Shown here piece by piece: positions 35,220 to 47,386 of a DNA stretch of 64,000 nt. Both the position numbers and the translations under genes were made by a program. Positions within the stretch are counted from its first letter, which is position 1, and each line of letters begins with the position of its first letter. The notes beneath the pieces were generated by a model. That model was not told the origin of the DNA and made no database searches. It was given only the letters and a program-made list of their open reading frames with translations. Source of the DNA: Endocalyx cinctus. Its lineage: Eukaryota > Ascomycota > Sordariomycetes > Amphisphaeriales > Apiosporaceae. The stretch is from contig BCKC01000003.1 in the NCBI GenBank assembly GCA_001600455.1, forward strand, positions 2,642,315-2,706,314, written 5' to 3'.

Positions 35220-36641
35220 CTAGCCCACCGTGTTGCTATTGTCCGCACACGTGAATACGCCCGAAACTTCACCATCGAGAAACTGCTGACGAATGACGAC
35301 AACGTTTGAATAGGTACCCCCTACCGTCACGAAAATCCCCATGATCATTATCGCAACATGTAACCACCACATAGCCTTCTCTTTTGACGTCCCTCTGTAG
35401 TACTGAGGATACATACAAAACCACATGAGAGCCGGAAGACAGATACCTAACGGACCGAAGCCCATGGAACCGATGACGGAGACTAAGGACCCGTAGAAAG
35501 GTATAGCCTCGCAGACCAGCCACCCGACGAGTCCCGTGCCGTACGTGCATGCCAGCCATACGCTCCAATGCTGCCAGCTGTTGCTGGTCAGATGTCGCGA
35601 GTTCCTCATGAACCGCACGAATAGAGACTTCCCGGAAATGTGAATGCAGATCATGCCTCCGGCAATCAGTCCGGGGATAGCAAGAGCGTACGACACGATT
35701 TTTATCGTGGGTCCCGCAGAACCGAGCGCCGGCGTTGCTAGCCACTTACCGGCGTACGCAAACATAACCATCCCTATAACCATATACGAAACAATAATCC
35801 AGGTCATGGTGACATAGACGCTCCGGAAGAAGTGTCGAGGATGACGCATCTCGGAAATTATAGGCACGTACCCTGAGGTGTTGGCCGAAGAGGCGTATAT
35901 GATAAGTGACGAAGACCACGCGGCCGAAAATGTTACCGTAGACGGCGGTAACGCGACGAAGCCGAGGTCGAAATCACCGGTAGCTGGTGCAGCCGCCGGC
36001 CGATCCCGGATCGCCGTGGCAATTAGGACAACGAGGATGGCGGAAACGATGGAAATAAAGCCAATCCAGCTAATCCAAGCGGTCTTCTCGATTTTTCGGA
36101 TGCTACCAATAGTTGCTACAACTAGGTATGAAACGAAGGCGAAAGTGAGAGTGCAAGTGCCATGGTGAGTGACAGCATTAAGGGCAATGGATAAACCTAG
36201 TATTGCAAGCCCGGTACAGAGAATCCAGGATACGAGGTAGAGAAACTCGGCCACTTCTTTTGCGAAGAGGGCCCATCCTTTGGAGCCGCCGCTTAGCTGG
36301 AGCGTCGCGATTTCTGCACCATCTGCGACCGTATGGAGAGCTGGGTGTCGAAGTTTAAACTGGCCTTGTAAAACTGCCATGTACATGTTGACCAAGCCCC
36401 AAAAGACGATGAAAATTGCACCGGGAACGGCACCGAGGTCGTTGAGAGCGGCAGGCAAAGAGAGAACACCGGTTGCGAATGTCATCTTCAACATGAAGAT
36501 CGCTGCTCGGATCCAACTCACAGTGCGAAAGTTCACAGCACCCTCTCCGCCGTCGAATACGTCACGTTCCGAGGCCGGCGTATCTTTGACGGACACTGCT
36601 TCGCCCTTTACATCTTGATCTATTTTCTCTGGTTCCATCAT
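35220..36641 (-). CDS. Amino-acid transporter (AAAP/Mtr-like)
   Basis: Predicted plasma-membrane amino-acid permease of the fungal neutral amino-acid transporter group (AAAP superfamily, Mtr-like). Single exon. The frame is open from 36776, but the ATG at 36641 (MMEPEKIDQDVKGEAV) gives 473 residues with the usual short acidic cytosolic tail, and I prefer it. The permease core starts at AVNFRTVSWIRAAIFMLKMTFATGVLSLP, quoted here as family signature in parts: WIRAAIFMLKM and TGVLSLPAAL. About eleven hydrophobic segments follow, including WGLVNMYMAVLQGQF, FLYLVSWILCTGLAILGLS and YPQYYRGTSKEKAMW near the last helices. It diverges from an amidase gene across 1.1 kb containing many GATA motifs. Substrate specificity cannot be read from sequence. 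The intact frame contrasts with the relics upstream. Confidence 0.85.
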   Translation of the reverse strand: MMEPEKIDQDVKGEAVSVKDTPASERDVFDGGEGAVNFRTVSWIRAAIFMLKMTFATGVLSLPAALNDLGAVPGAIFIVFWGLVNMYMAVLQGQFKLRHPALHTVADGAEIATLQLSGGSKGWALFAKEVAEFLYLVSWILCTGLAILGLSIALNAVTHHGTCTLTFAFVSYLVVATIGSIRKIEKTAWISWIGFISIVSAILVVLIATAIRDRPAAAPATGDFDLGFVALPPSTVTFSAAWSSSLIIYASSANTSGYVPIISEMRHPRHFFRSVYVTMTWIIVSYMVIGMVMFAYAGKWLATPALGSAGPTIKIVSYALAIPGLIAGGMICIHISGKSLFVRFMRNSRHLTSNSWQHWSVWLACTYGTGLVGWLVCEAIPFYGSLVSVIGSMGFGPLGICLPALMWFCMYPQYYRGTSKEKAMWWLHVAIMIMGIFVTVGGTYSNVVVIRQQFLDGEVSGVFTCADNSNTVG

Positions 36642-37787
36642 GCAAAACTTCTGCAAGGCGTTTGTTATGAACAACGTTTTCCACAAACCGATGGGTGTTT
36701 GTAGATGGTGAACGGCACGAAGGGCCTGTAGGGATCTCAGGCGGTATCGTGGCGAATATGTGACTGAAAAAATCAAGACGGCCGGAGAGAATGCTTATCA
36801 TAGAGTATTTTCGACAATGCGCTCAGATGGAAGGAGAAAGTGGCCGGGAGTATAATTAAACACTTATCAACCAATTTAATCAAGAGATTGAGACACTACG
36901 GCAGATAAAGCAGCCGACGGGCCTTTTCAAGGCAGGCCCTAAGGAACTTCGCTACGGCATTGGGGTCATAAGGTATGTTGACATTCGGATAGCGATAATG
37001 CATTTATCCCAGGATCAGCTAATTAGCTCCTGATAGCCGTATGGGTGCCAAGATTCGGAAGATTCAGCACATGAATCGGATGTTGGGGCACGTCCCGATA
37101 AAAACGACGACGATGCGCGCCGGCTTCTGCATGCTGGCTAGTGAAGATATGGGGTTTGATATCAGTCATAGCATTTAGAAAACGGATATTCACAAATATC
37201 CCGATGTTGACTACGAGAACAACAGGGAAAATTGGATACAGCACAGGTCACTTTTGTCTAGTGGCTGGTAAACTTGGATTTTTTTATGGAAACCAAGCGT
37301 TTGCGCAGATCTTCGTAGTGATAATTATGCAGCCATGATAAGGATCGTGATAACAATGCGGGGTCTCTTTATTTCTCGCGGAATCAACGTAAAGGATTGA
37401 ATATTGATTATAAGCATAAGATGTCTATACTATATTAAAATTATATTACAATAACGCCCGGCGAAGAGCAGCGATAACACTTACGCCGCGGGGTAAATAT
37501 CGATTATGAAAGCTACCAGTCCCCGTTCAACACGCACATCGATAAGTATTATATCGGAGTGATGCCAGGGTCGCCGATCCCTTGTCTGAATCCCTCAAAT
37601 CAGTAATTATCGGACGGACCGACAAATTTCTTATTTGACTAGGTAGAAGTTGTTATCTTATAACAAGCCTTCAGTACTTAAGCTTGCTGTTAACAGACCC
37701 CTGGAAGAGATAATAGTAGTGTATTAGCACATACCAGCATAACGCGGTTGATATCACTATTATTTCACTTTCTCGACACTGCTTAGT
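36642..37787. promoter_or_regulatory. Divergent promoter region with twelve GATA-type motifs
   Basis: Between the transporter (-) and the amidase (+) I count twelve matches to HGATAR or its reverse: 36795, 36864, 36903, 36993, 37096, 37336, 37348, 37472, 37540, 37607, 37653 and 37708 (first base of each hexamer). HGATAR is the binding site of AreA/NIT2-type GATA factors, which activate nitrogen-scavenging genes. With neutral base composition about three to four would be expected in this length, somewhat more in AT-rich DNA. No binding was shown; shared nitrogen control of permease and amidase is inference. Confidence 0.45.
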
Positions 37788-39534
37788 ATGGCTATAATTG
37801 CTTCACCTGAGTAAGCGTATCTGAGATGGCTGAAAGGAATTGTTGACTAATTAATCATGTAGTGGCTCTAAGCTTGAAGCTTCAAAGATCAAGGAATTAC
37901 TTGCCAAAGCGGGTTTGAGTCTCCCAGAAGCAGATATAGAAGATTGGCGCATCTTGCTTGGGGCATTTGAGGACAGCGTTCAGGACGTATTAGCTCAAAC
38001 TGATGATTTGCCCCGACCGGACTTGACCAAATACCCACGGACCGATATTTCTATCCCCAAAGATGAGGTCGAGAGCGAAAAGGGGGGATGGGCCACCAAA
38101 TGTGTTGCCAGATGCACAGCACCAAATAGTGCCCTTTTGAGCGGGAAAAAAGTCGCCCTCAAGGACAACATCGCGTTTGCTGGAATGCGATGCCTCAATG
38201 GCATGGACCCATTAGGGAATGAATGGGTGCCTGGGTATGATGCCACAGTCGCTACTCGAATCATGGACGCTGGAGGTATCATCGTCGGCAAGGCGACATG
38301 CGAAAATGCTTGCATGGAGCCGTCTTCGGATACTTCATGGACAGGCATCGTTCACAATCCATACGCTGACTATTATTCCTGCGGCGGGTCAAGCAGCGGC
38401 TCTGCCCGAGTAGTTGCAATAGGGGCGGCGGATATAGCTTTAGGCTGCGACCAAGGCGGGTATGTTCACATACTTTCTTTTCTCTCCAGTAATTATGTAC
38501 TCATTTCTAACCGGTTGAAAAGATCTATACGTATCCCAGCGTCATTCTGTGGCCTCGTTGGGTTGAAACCAAGCTGGGGCCTGGTTCCGTACAGTGGTAT
38601 TTTGGGTCTACACGCCGAGATCGACCACTGTGGGCCTATATCTCGAACGGTCCAAGATAATGCTCTACTCCTTGAAGCGATTGCTGGCCCCGATGGTATG
38701 GATGATAGACAACCAAGATCTATGCCCCCCGACTCATTAAGATACTCGAAGCACTTGGAAGACTTCATGACAGCTTCAGAATCTCAACCAGATCCTTTGG
38801 CAGGATTTAAACTTGGGATAGTAAAAGAAGGATTTGAAGTTGCTAGGCTAGATCCCAATGTTGAAAAAGCTGTTCGCTCCGCCATAGCAGATCTTCAGGC
38901 ACTCGGAGCAACGGTAGTAGAGATATCAATTCCAGAACACCATCAGATTAATATACCCTGGACTTGTGTCCAGGCAATCGCTGGTGCTCGAGACGGGCTC
39001 CTGGGTGACCGAACCGGTAGAAAGGAGCTGTACATGACTGACAAAGCTAGCGGTCCCAGGACTCATATCGTGTCGCAAGAGAGATTTGACACGTGGGGGC
39101 CAGGTGCCAAAAACCTGTACATGAAGTATCTCTACGTGCTTGATCAGTACGGTTTAACAGTCAATGCTAAAGCTTCTAACCTGATACGCAAGCAATCGAG
39201 AGCTTACGATGCTGCTCTCGGCTCTCTGGATGCCCTACTTATGCCAACAATTCCATTCCCAGCTACTCCAAGCTTTCCGGAAGGACACACTCACGGCACC
39301 TTGGAAAGATTGACGCGGATGGCTGGGACAGTATCGAATACAGCACCCTTCGATGCCTCGGGACATCCGGCTTTATCCATACCAGTGGGCTTTGTGCCCG
39401 CACAGGACAACAAGTCGATAAAATTACCAAGTGCTGTACAGATCGTCGGAAAGCAGTTTGAAGAATTGACATGCCTAAAGATTGGAGCGGCATGGGAGCG
39501 AGCAAAAGATTGGAAGAGTTTGACGTTCGAATGA
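37788..39534 (+). CDS. Amidase (amidase-signature family)
   Basis: Predicted amidase of the amidase-signature family, hydrolysing carboxamides to acid and ammonia by a Ser-Ser-Lys triad. Three exons: 37788-37810, 37863-38459, 38523-39534; 543 residues. The first exon is only 23 nt (MAIIASP plus two bases) and joins in phase to DGSKLEASKIKELLAKAG; no ATG is available without it. The 63-bp second intron keeps the frame open and would go unnoticed, but removing it gives the family's QGGSIRIPASFCG. Catalytic lysine lies in KVALKDNIAF; the serine loop is CGGSSSGSARVV; GLVGLKPSWGLVPYSG follows the intron. C-terminal PTIPFPATPSFPEG and ASGHPALSIPVGF also fit. No signal peptide. The gene ends 94 bp from the convergent ABC transporter. 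Pairing with an amino-acid permease suggests nitrogen scavenging. Confidence 0.88.
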
Positions 39535-39628
39535 ATATCACGTTTGAATAAACTAATCCCAGTGATGTGACAATTCAATAATTAAGAATCAAAAGAACTA
39601 GTGTGACATCTATTCTACCCGCAAGACG

Positions 39629-42600
39629 CTATGCCATATCCTGCCTCAACTCTCCAATGACTTCATGCAATTCGCCGTCCGCCATTATTGCTACGGCGTC
39701 CTTCCCATTCACCCAGTATTCACTCAAAGTTCCAATTCTGTGAGCGACGATGATGACAGTGTGGCCCTTTTTAGTAAACTCGCTATCTACAATCCGATAA
39801 ATGGCAGACTCTGTATTTGGATCGAGCGAAGATGTGACTTCATCTAGAAGGACCACAGGCATCATCCCAGCCCTTCGCAATGAGCAAGATTTAACCAGTG
39901 CTCTCGCCATCGCAAACAGTTGACATTGGCCGGTGGATAGTTCTTGAAAGGATGAAATTTGTCGATCAAGAACAGGATTTTCGGTTGAGAAGGTCGAAAA
40001 GTCAATGACGGCTGTGTCATCGTCGTATATGTACGTATCATGCCCGAAGAAGTGAGACTTTAGGTCAGTTTTAGACAATGCCTCGAATATCTCATCGTCC
40101 GATACCAACATCTCTGGTGCTAAGTTGAACCTCAATGTCTCGTTAGGTAAGATAAGAGGGTCTTGAGACACTACAACGAAGCATCGTTGGCGTAATAGGT
40201 CCAGGGGTATCTGCTTGATGTCAACGCCATCTATCTCAATATTTCCATCTCGTACTTCTAGAAGACGCAGGAGTGTCGAGAGAAGTGTGCTTTTACCACT
40301 AGAAGAGAAATGAGCCACAAGAACAAACACCAGAAAAAAAGAGAAAGAGATACGGTTGAAAACTAACCTCCCAGTCCGCCCGCATACGACCAATTTCTGG
40401 CCGGCGGTGATGTTTAGATCCACATTTCGTATAGCAACAGAGTCAGAACTAAGAATTTGATATGTTAACTAACGCTCATATGATTTTGTCGAGGATAGAT
40501 TTACTTGTAAGACGCAGTAACGTCCTCAAATCGAACAAGCCCTTCTGAAGGCCAGTTGTCAGCAAGTTCCGTACTATAGTTATTAGTCCCACCCTCAACC
40601 GGTGTCGTATTCTCAAGTGTTTTCAAACGAGCGACGGCTCCGAGGGAAGTCTCTAGCGAAGTCCAGTTTTCGACTAGTCTCAGCAGCGTCGTATTTGCCA
40701 CAAGCATAATATTAAGCGCAATCCCGACCTGCACCCCGCTGACTTGTCCGCGAAATTTCACGGTCAGAGCGACAACAGCTGTCGCAATAGCCGCGGCCAT
40801 GAGATCCAGTACGAGATTTAACCATCTCTGGAGACATAAGAGGAGGAACTCGGGGCGTTGAGAGTGGTCCACGTGTTCGATATTATCTCGTATTATGGCC
40901 TCAGACCAACCAAAAGATCTTATTGTTTCGAGACCTTCGACCTAAAAAAGTGCAATTTGCTGGTTAATTACTAATCTCTTTGTTTAACAGAGTGTAACAT
41001 CGTTTCACCTACAGATTCCAAGAAACTTGAAAAGACTCCTGCCCGAGACTCGAGTTCTAAGAATCGGAGTTGCCTCGACGTCCCGAGATAAATTTTCTGG
41101 ACAATATATACTAAGATCATACATGCAGGTAAGGAAACTACGAGCCACTTCTGGGCGACATAAAGTAATACGATCTGCATGATAAGTTTGAAGATTTCTG
41201 GGCGCATCATCACGTTAATAATTCCCTAGCAGAGAGATGTTCAAACTTACGGACTAAAACAGTCTGAAGGGCATTTGGCAGCTGCTTGTCGATGAACTGT
41301 ATGTCTTGACTGAATCTACACGCTATTTTTAGCGTTAATTGACTGATTGATGATCGGGTATATAACCTACCTGTTCAAGATTGAGCCGCCCTCGGTTACA
41401 GAGAAGAATGACAACGGTGCGCTATTCATTATCAGCATTATTTGTGTTCCGAGACATCAGGGGAAAATCATACTAACTTTGTTATTACATGTAAAAGACG
41501 ATGATGAATTTCAAGGCCAGATTGTGGCGCCAGTCTGATCACGAGTGACCTATAAAAAGTTTAACAGCAGTGCGCAGCTCAGAATAAATAAGATACTCAC
41601 CACATCAAGATGCTAGTTGAGATCCAAGACATGAATGACAAAAATAAAAACCCAGAGGTATAGAATTTTGTATGCTCTCCGTCGGACGTCGTCCATAGCT
41701 GGAGCCAATATTGGGGAATAGTAATGAAGAAGCCGTATGATGCCGTGGGGACAAGGATAAGAAGCATGTTCCAGACACCAACGAACTTCAGATAATAGCC
41801 TTATTTTAAAGTCAGCATTGTTCTTTCAAGCCCGGGTGGTTGTACTACCGTATAGAGCGGGATCCCCGGTCTTCCTCGCAAGGTCCATTTCTGTTTCATC
41901 TCTTGCTCGAACCTGAGAATTCAGCCTATCAAAATCTGCCGAGAGAACAGAATTATTTACGACGGAATGCCCACTAGTAAACTTTGCTATAGACTTAGCT
42001 TTCACCTTGATATCTTTCCAATGTCCTTGGTCGACAATTCCTCCATTGCCTAGAACCACGACATGATCTGCAGCTTGAAAGTACTGAGCTATTGATGAAT
42101 CAGCCCGCAAAGCCGGAAAGTCGACGAAAAAAAAAAAAAAAAAAAAAAAACTTACTCGAGTTGGAAACGAGCACCACAGTAGTATGTAGCCGACAGAGTA
42201 GGCCACCAGATCCGAAAATATTCCTAAATATAGCTTGCTCTGTCTCACCATCAAGCCCGCTAAAGGTGTCATCCAGCAGTAGTATGTCGCATTTCGAGAA
42301 TAATGCACGTGCGAGAGCCTACAACTGTCAGTCTAATCAACTTCATTTTTTTTTGGGGGGGAGAGTAAATACCACTCGTTGTCTTTGCCCTCCCGATAAG
42401 TTCATCCCTCTACTTCCAACAGGTGTTTGATCTCCATCGGGAAGAGATTCCAAGTCATGAGCGAGACAGCAAATTTTTATGACTTCATCGTACCAATCGT
42501 CGTCGTCTTGAGTGCTTGAGCTCGACACATTCGCAGCACCGTATATAACTTCTTTAATTGATGCGTGAGGTAGCCATGTTCTCTGTGCACAAAATGCCAT

Positions 42601-45006
42601 CCTTCTTGTTGATAAACTGACTGACCCATGAGTCGGAACAACTTCGCCAAGTACGGCGCGTAATAAAGTTGACTTGCCGCTACCAGTGGGGCCTGAAATG
42701 ACAGTAAGAGATCCTTGAAGTATTTCGAGGTTAATATTCTTCAGCACAGGCTGCTCGTGTCCTAAGCTGAGTTGTTCAATGTGAATAACAGGGGTAGATC
42801 GCATCAGTTGGTCAGGCTTGGGCAGTATCCCTCGATTTTCCCGCAATGATGGCCGAAGTAGAAATGATTGAACTCTCTCGAATCCAGCCAATGCTGAAAC
42901 TGCTCGTGGTACAATCGTCATAACCATGTTCGCGGGATGGGTCACCATGCCCAAGATCGCCATGGTAGTAAATGCAGTTTCTGTATTCAAAGTGCGACCC
43001 CGAACACCAGATATCACGGCGTAAATAACCAATGTGATAGCAGGGGTAAAAATTCCGAGAGCGTTTGCTATAGCCACATTAGCATGTGTGCTACTTGGAA
43101 AGATGATTCATGGTTTTTTTTTTCTCCACAAACCTGAAGCGTTATTATATACCATGATCCATCTCAGTTTTGAAGCTTCCCATAGCTCAAATTTCCGAAG
43201 ATCTTGAATGCGATGTGTAAGATTCTTCTGGATACCAAGCATCTTCACGACTTTCATAGAGCTAATGAGCGAACTCGTAGCAGCTATCCGATTCTGAGTC
43301 GCGACATTCCAAGCCTTTTGACGGGGCCGTAGGTGTATTGCAACGAAGCGACTCATGTGTGTACATACTTATTTTCCCCCTTTTAGCATATGGACTGGCA
43401 TAAACATCCAAAAGGGTAGCACTCACGGTAAATCAGAAATAACGGGAGTGGCCAGATCCAGCCCACTTGAGTAGCCAGAAGTGTTATACCAATTATCACT
43501 TCAACGGCCTGAGCCCACGTCTCATGCACCATTTCGAAAATTCCGTCAAGACTTTCAACGTCTGTACTCATGAGAGTGATAGCTTCACCATTATCATATT
43601 CGATACTTGGCGATTGCATAGTCTTGTTATGAATAAGACCTATTAATGCACTCCTGGCCATAAGCTTCAGTCTGTTCATTCTATGTTGATATACCGCAGT
43701 TGATAGCTGGATTCTCAGATCAGTATAAAATGAAGGTGACGGAGATAGAAAGGCGGCATAACTTACGGAAAGGCCAATATACACAGCAATAGCTGACACG
43801 ATCAGCCAGAATCCATGCTTATCTCCTAACGCGGCAGGGAACATGGTAGCATATCTGATAGACTCCTTTATGAGGATAGGTTGTGAATATCGAAAGAAGA
43901 TTAGTGATAGCCGAGGAATAATTGCCGCTATAAATGGCCCCTTTAGACATCTGATTAGAACGCGAGGGAGAGTTAAAGTTGTCTCGGGTTTATCTATTGA
44001 TATTAGAGATGGGCAGAAAGAAAAACCATTCAAATACTCTCGCTCACCTCTCTTTGACCAAGCGATAAGTACATTCTCTTTGGTGGGCTCAGGTCTCATC
44101 TCCTCATTAAGGCATGGCAAATCTTGATCGTTGAGGAGATTCATGTATCCCCGCAAAAGAATAGGGTTAATCCATACGAAAAATGCTCTACTCAAGATAC
44201 CATACGATTCTTCAGGAGACTGTATCTGGGGCTGGGCGTTGAATGGAGAGTGTCTACTACCACATTCAAAAGCTAAAAGCACCGAATAAAGACAGCATCT
44301 CAAAAGCGCTGGATGAATGGTACCTATAACTCTAGTCGACTTGGAGGGAAGAGCAAGGTAGACCAAATCGCATAGTATTTCTACGAGGAGGTAGATTGTA
44401 GCAAGATCAGAAGACTTATGAGATCGCCTTTGCTCCCGAAATAACAATAAACTTAGGCCTAGCGCAGAAAGTATGGAAGCGGATAGCGATATTAAAAAAT
44501 AAATATCCTCTCCACTATCTGATATTTTCTTTTTTGCCAAGTATATTGACAATACAATAGCAATTAATATCCCCAAGGCCTAAGACAATAGTTAATTACT
44601 GGTATTAGATGAGTAGTTAAAGACTGCAGTAAGACGACAAGGGGTGATTACGGACAGCTTTCAAAAATCCTCGCCAAGTCGGTGGACCCTTGATAGTATG
44701 GCCGCTGAGCTTCCATATTCTCAGTGGAAGAAGTAACAGAAGTATTCCCGAAAAAGCCGTATGAATGATATTTAAAGCAGTCTCGGGCTCTATTATGATT
44801 CTTGTTACTGTCCCTGAAGCCGTAATCATGATGAAAAAAAAGTAGAGATTGTGTATTGACGTTGACAAAATTGCTTCTTTTGAAATACTCATGTTTATAA
44901 GCATATCAATCCCTGACCCCTCCTTTATCATCATGCATTCATGCACTACACATACCGTGCGACTAACAGCTTTTTGGTTTGTCCATTTGGACATGCTCTG
45001 CGGCAC
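39629..45006 (-). CDS. ABCC (MRP)-type full ABC transporter
   Basis: Full-length export ABC transporter, arrangement TMD0-TMD1-NBD1-TMD2-NBD2, of the fungal multidrug-resistance-associated group. About fifteen short introns are inferred; every junction I checked from residue region KGPPTWRGFLKA onward keeps phase. TMD1 shows YGILSRAFFVWINPILL and HLRPRQKAWNVATQ. NBD1 has Walker A GPTGSGKSTLL, signature LSGGQRQRV and Walker B ILLLDDTFSGLD (Asp in place of the catalytic Glu). TMD2 shows VIRLAPQSGLEIHH and APLSFFSVTEGGSILNR. NBD2 Walker A CGRTGSGKST is split by an intron; its signature is the variant LSTGQCQL and Walker B is VVLLDEVTSSLD. One intron carries a run of about 24 T (sense strand). 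The N-terminus is uncertain: ATGs at 45006, 44934 and 44892 are possible and the donor of the first intron (GTCCGT) is weak. Substrate unknown. Confidence 0.85.
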
Positions 45007-45182
45007 AGAAAAAAAATAATGGAGTGGAGAAAAGGCAGACCAAAAAGTCGGCTCTGTTATGGTGCACTATTTTTAATTGATGGACAGTCTGGCGCTTTCT
45101 TCGGTATAACATCATTTTTCATAGGTATCTCTAACTGCTTTTCTTTTCTGTTATTAAAAATAGACATTATCTCTAATTAGTA

Positions 45183-46661
45183 TTATTGTTCACCAAAGTG
45201 GTACTCCCTCTTCCCAATTAAAGTTCCGTTCTGGAAACTATTATCAGCATCATATATGGACAAGACATCAGTAGAATTGTCATAATCCACCCCGCATGCT
45301 TCTGAATACCCCTTGAATAACTCCAATCGCTGACTTAGATAGTCTTCAAATCCAGTCCTGGAGCAAGTGGTTCCCGGACCATCAACACAATCGGGCAAAA
45401 CCTGCGGCGCGCTGTTGACCAGCACTCGGTAATACTCCCCGTCGTCGTAACCGTAGGCATTTTTGCACGAGAGGCGCTCAATCCCGATGTTACCCAGGAA
45501 AGGAAGTAGGTAGGAGCTCTTCCAGGCACGACGATGGTTTATCCTGTCGAGGGGCATGGTCGTGTTTATTCCTACCGCTGCCGATCCCAGAGAAGGAGAA
45601 TACTCGGTGTTGTTGAATAAGCCCATAGCGACTAGCACCATAGGCGGCAATTCGCGGTGGGTGAAACTAACCCACATGTCTTGATATTGAGTTGAATTTT
45701 CATTATCATCTAGCAGTAAGCGAGAGGTTGAATTGAACCAGGGTAAGCCTACGTGGCCGGAAACTCGGTTGCCGTATCCGACGTTGTAGTGATACATGAT
45801 ATCGGCCGCGTATTCCCAGCTGAGCCAGTCGTCGGGCGAGAATAAGTCCAAATCGCAAAAGTGCGATGACCCGCGCACGACGCTCTCGTACCCGCACAGC
45901 TGCATCATGCCGTACACGTCCTGGATCGTAAAGTTGAAACCCGGCGCGGCAGCATTGAGACGTCGCGCTATCGGCGTCGCGAACCGTTTCAGGAAGACGG
46001 AGAATTGGTCGCTCCCGAAACTGGATGAATAAGCCGGGCAGCTTTTGTAAGGGGTCAAGGAATCGGCGCCCGCTTCTTCAGACTCGTATACGGAGACCAC
46101 CGACGGGGATAAGTCCGTAGTCGGGGTTTCAAGTCCCCGTGCGAAACTCTCCGCGCTCTCGAACGTGCGTTCTGCCGAGGACGTCCATATTTTCTTGGGC
46201 AGTCGCAGACTTGGATACCGGAACGAAAGCACGGTGGCTAGCTGGGAGGCCTCGAGACGTCCAACGCGTGTCAGAAGTTCTTGTTCCGCGGACGAGAAAG
46301 GGGCTTTCCAATTCTGAAGGAAATTGAGAGTCGGAACATGTGACCAATCGATATTTCCCGAGGTGTTGGCTAGTTTAGAAACGAAAGGCTCGATATAAGT
46401 TTCATAATCGTAGTCATTGGCGTAGATGGCGGCGTGTCGCACCAAGTACGCGGTCCTCTCGGGGGTGCATCCCTGTGGGGGCGCGGGAGATGTGGGTGGG
46501 TCCTGCGGTTCGAAATACGGCGCGATTCCGCCGAGGTGGTTTAGTGGATTGAAGCTGTAACTCGAGTAGAGCTGCATGCCAGAGGTGAAAGAAGATAAGG
46601 TGGCCAGTAAAAGGGGTAATACTACCCACCCATTGTTAGTGGTTATTACGCGGCAAATCAT
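45183..46661 (-). CDS. Secreted histidine-phosphatase family protein
   Basis: Single-exon gene, 492 residues, of the histidine acid phosphatase/phytase superfamily. An N-terminal hydrophobic stretch (VVLPLLLATLSSFTSGM) suggests a signal peptide or anchor, and many N-glycosylation sequons (NTS, NFT, NST, NTT, NGT) suggest secretion. The phosphate-binding RHG motif appears as YLVRHAAIYAND: Arg-His are kept but Gly is Ala. The proton-donor HD/HE motif appears as SFTHRELPPMV, with HRE replacing the more usual HDN. This variant pattern I remember from a subgroup of fungal family members, so activity is probable but substrate is open. Paired cysteines (QLCGYESV, FCDLDLFS, LSCKNAYG, CVDGPGTTC, EACGVD) fit an extracellular fold. 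It lies about 180 bp upstream of the ABC transporter on the same strand. Confidence 0.85.
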   Translation of the reverse strand: MICRVITTNNGWVVLPLLLATLSSFTSGMQLYSSYSFNPLNHLGGIAPYFEPQDPPTSPAPPQGCTPERTAYLVRHAAIYANDYDYETYIEPFVSKLANTSGNIDWSHVPTLNFLQNWKAPFSSAEQELLTRVGRLEASQLATVLSFRYPSLRLPKKIWTSSAERTFESAESFARGLETPTTDLSPSVVSVYESEEAGADSLTPYKSCPAYSSSFGSDQFSVFLKRFATPIARRLNAAAPGFNFTIQDVYGMMQLCGYESVVRGSSHFCDLDLFSPDDWLSWEYAADIMYHYNVGYGNRVSGHVGLPWFNSTSRLLLDDNENSTQYQDMWVSFTHRELPPMVLVAMGLFNNTEYSPSLGSAAVGINTTMPLDRINHRRAWKSSYLLPFLGNIGIERLSCKNAYGYDDGEYYRVLVNSAPQVLPDCVDGPGTTCSRTGFEDYLSQRLELFKGYSEACGVDYDNSTDVLSIYDADNSFQNGTLIGKREYHFGEQ

Positions 46662-47386
46662 GGCTTATGATTTTAGCTCTTTTCCCCCCTTCTTCCAGTG
46701 TTTCTATTTGAAGCGTAGTTAATAACGAGCGAGAGTGGGAGAGTTCAAAGAATTGAAAACCGAAAATGTTTACATATAAACATTCTGTAAATCAATGATG
46801 TCATTTCACATAGGATAACTCGTACATACTACTGCCAATAAATCAAGCTTTCTTATTATGTTAGATTCTACATATATCCATTACATACCGTAGTACTGTA
46901 TCACTTACCTGGTCTCCATGGATATGGATGTACCTAATCTGCTAAGGTCACTATTTACGTCATGACAATAAGTGGGTCCGGGGTCTCCAGTGGAATGAAT
47001 ACTTCGTACATATGAAATACACGTATGTTGACATGACGATGCATTACGCGAAATGAACAAGGGTCGTAAAATTAGCAGTGTGTACGGAGTACTAGACGAA
47101 TTGTTTTTTTTTTGATAGAATTCGTACTGTACGTTGTAAAACAGTAGGTTAGTACATTTTATATTCAAGATCCGAATAGCCGAAATGATGCCCATTATGT
47201 ATTCATTAACTTACCAACAAGAAAAGAAAAACTCACTACAAACGAGTGACCAAGGGGGAAGGAGGAAAAAAAAACCCCGAGTGAAACATCATCGAAATCC
47301 TCCCATCTTAAAATACCATGGCTACAATAATTATGCAACTTAAAACTCCCAATCTAATAGGCCTTTCCGTAACATAAATCAAACGT
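46662..47386. other. Intergenic stretch
   Basis: No gene recognised. It holds the phosphatase promoter and the 3' flank of the small secreted protein gene, plus a TACGGAGTA motif at 47083-47091. Confidence 0.5.

Noticed and set aside
38460..38522. Amidase reading straight through 38460-38522
   Set aside because: The frame is open, but the 63 bases have GTATGT and AAAAG borders and interrupt the conserved GGSIRIPASF motif; an in-frame intron is far more likely.
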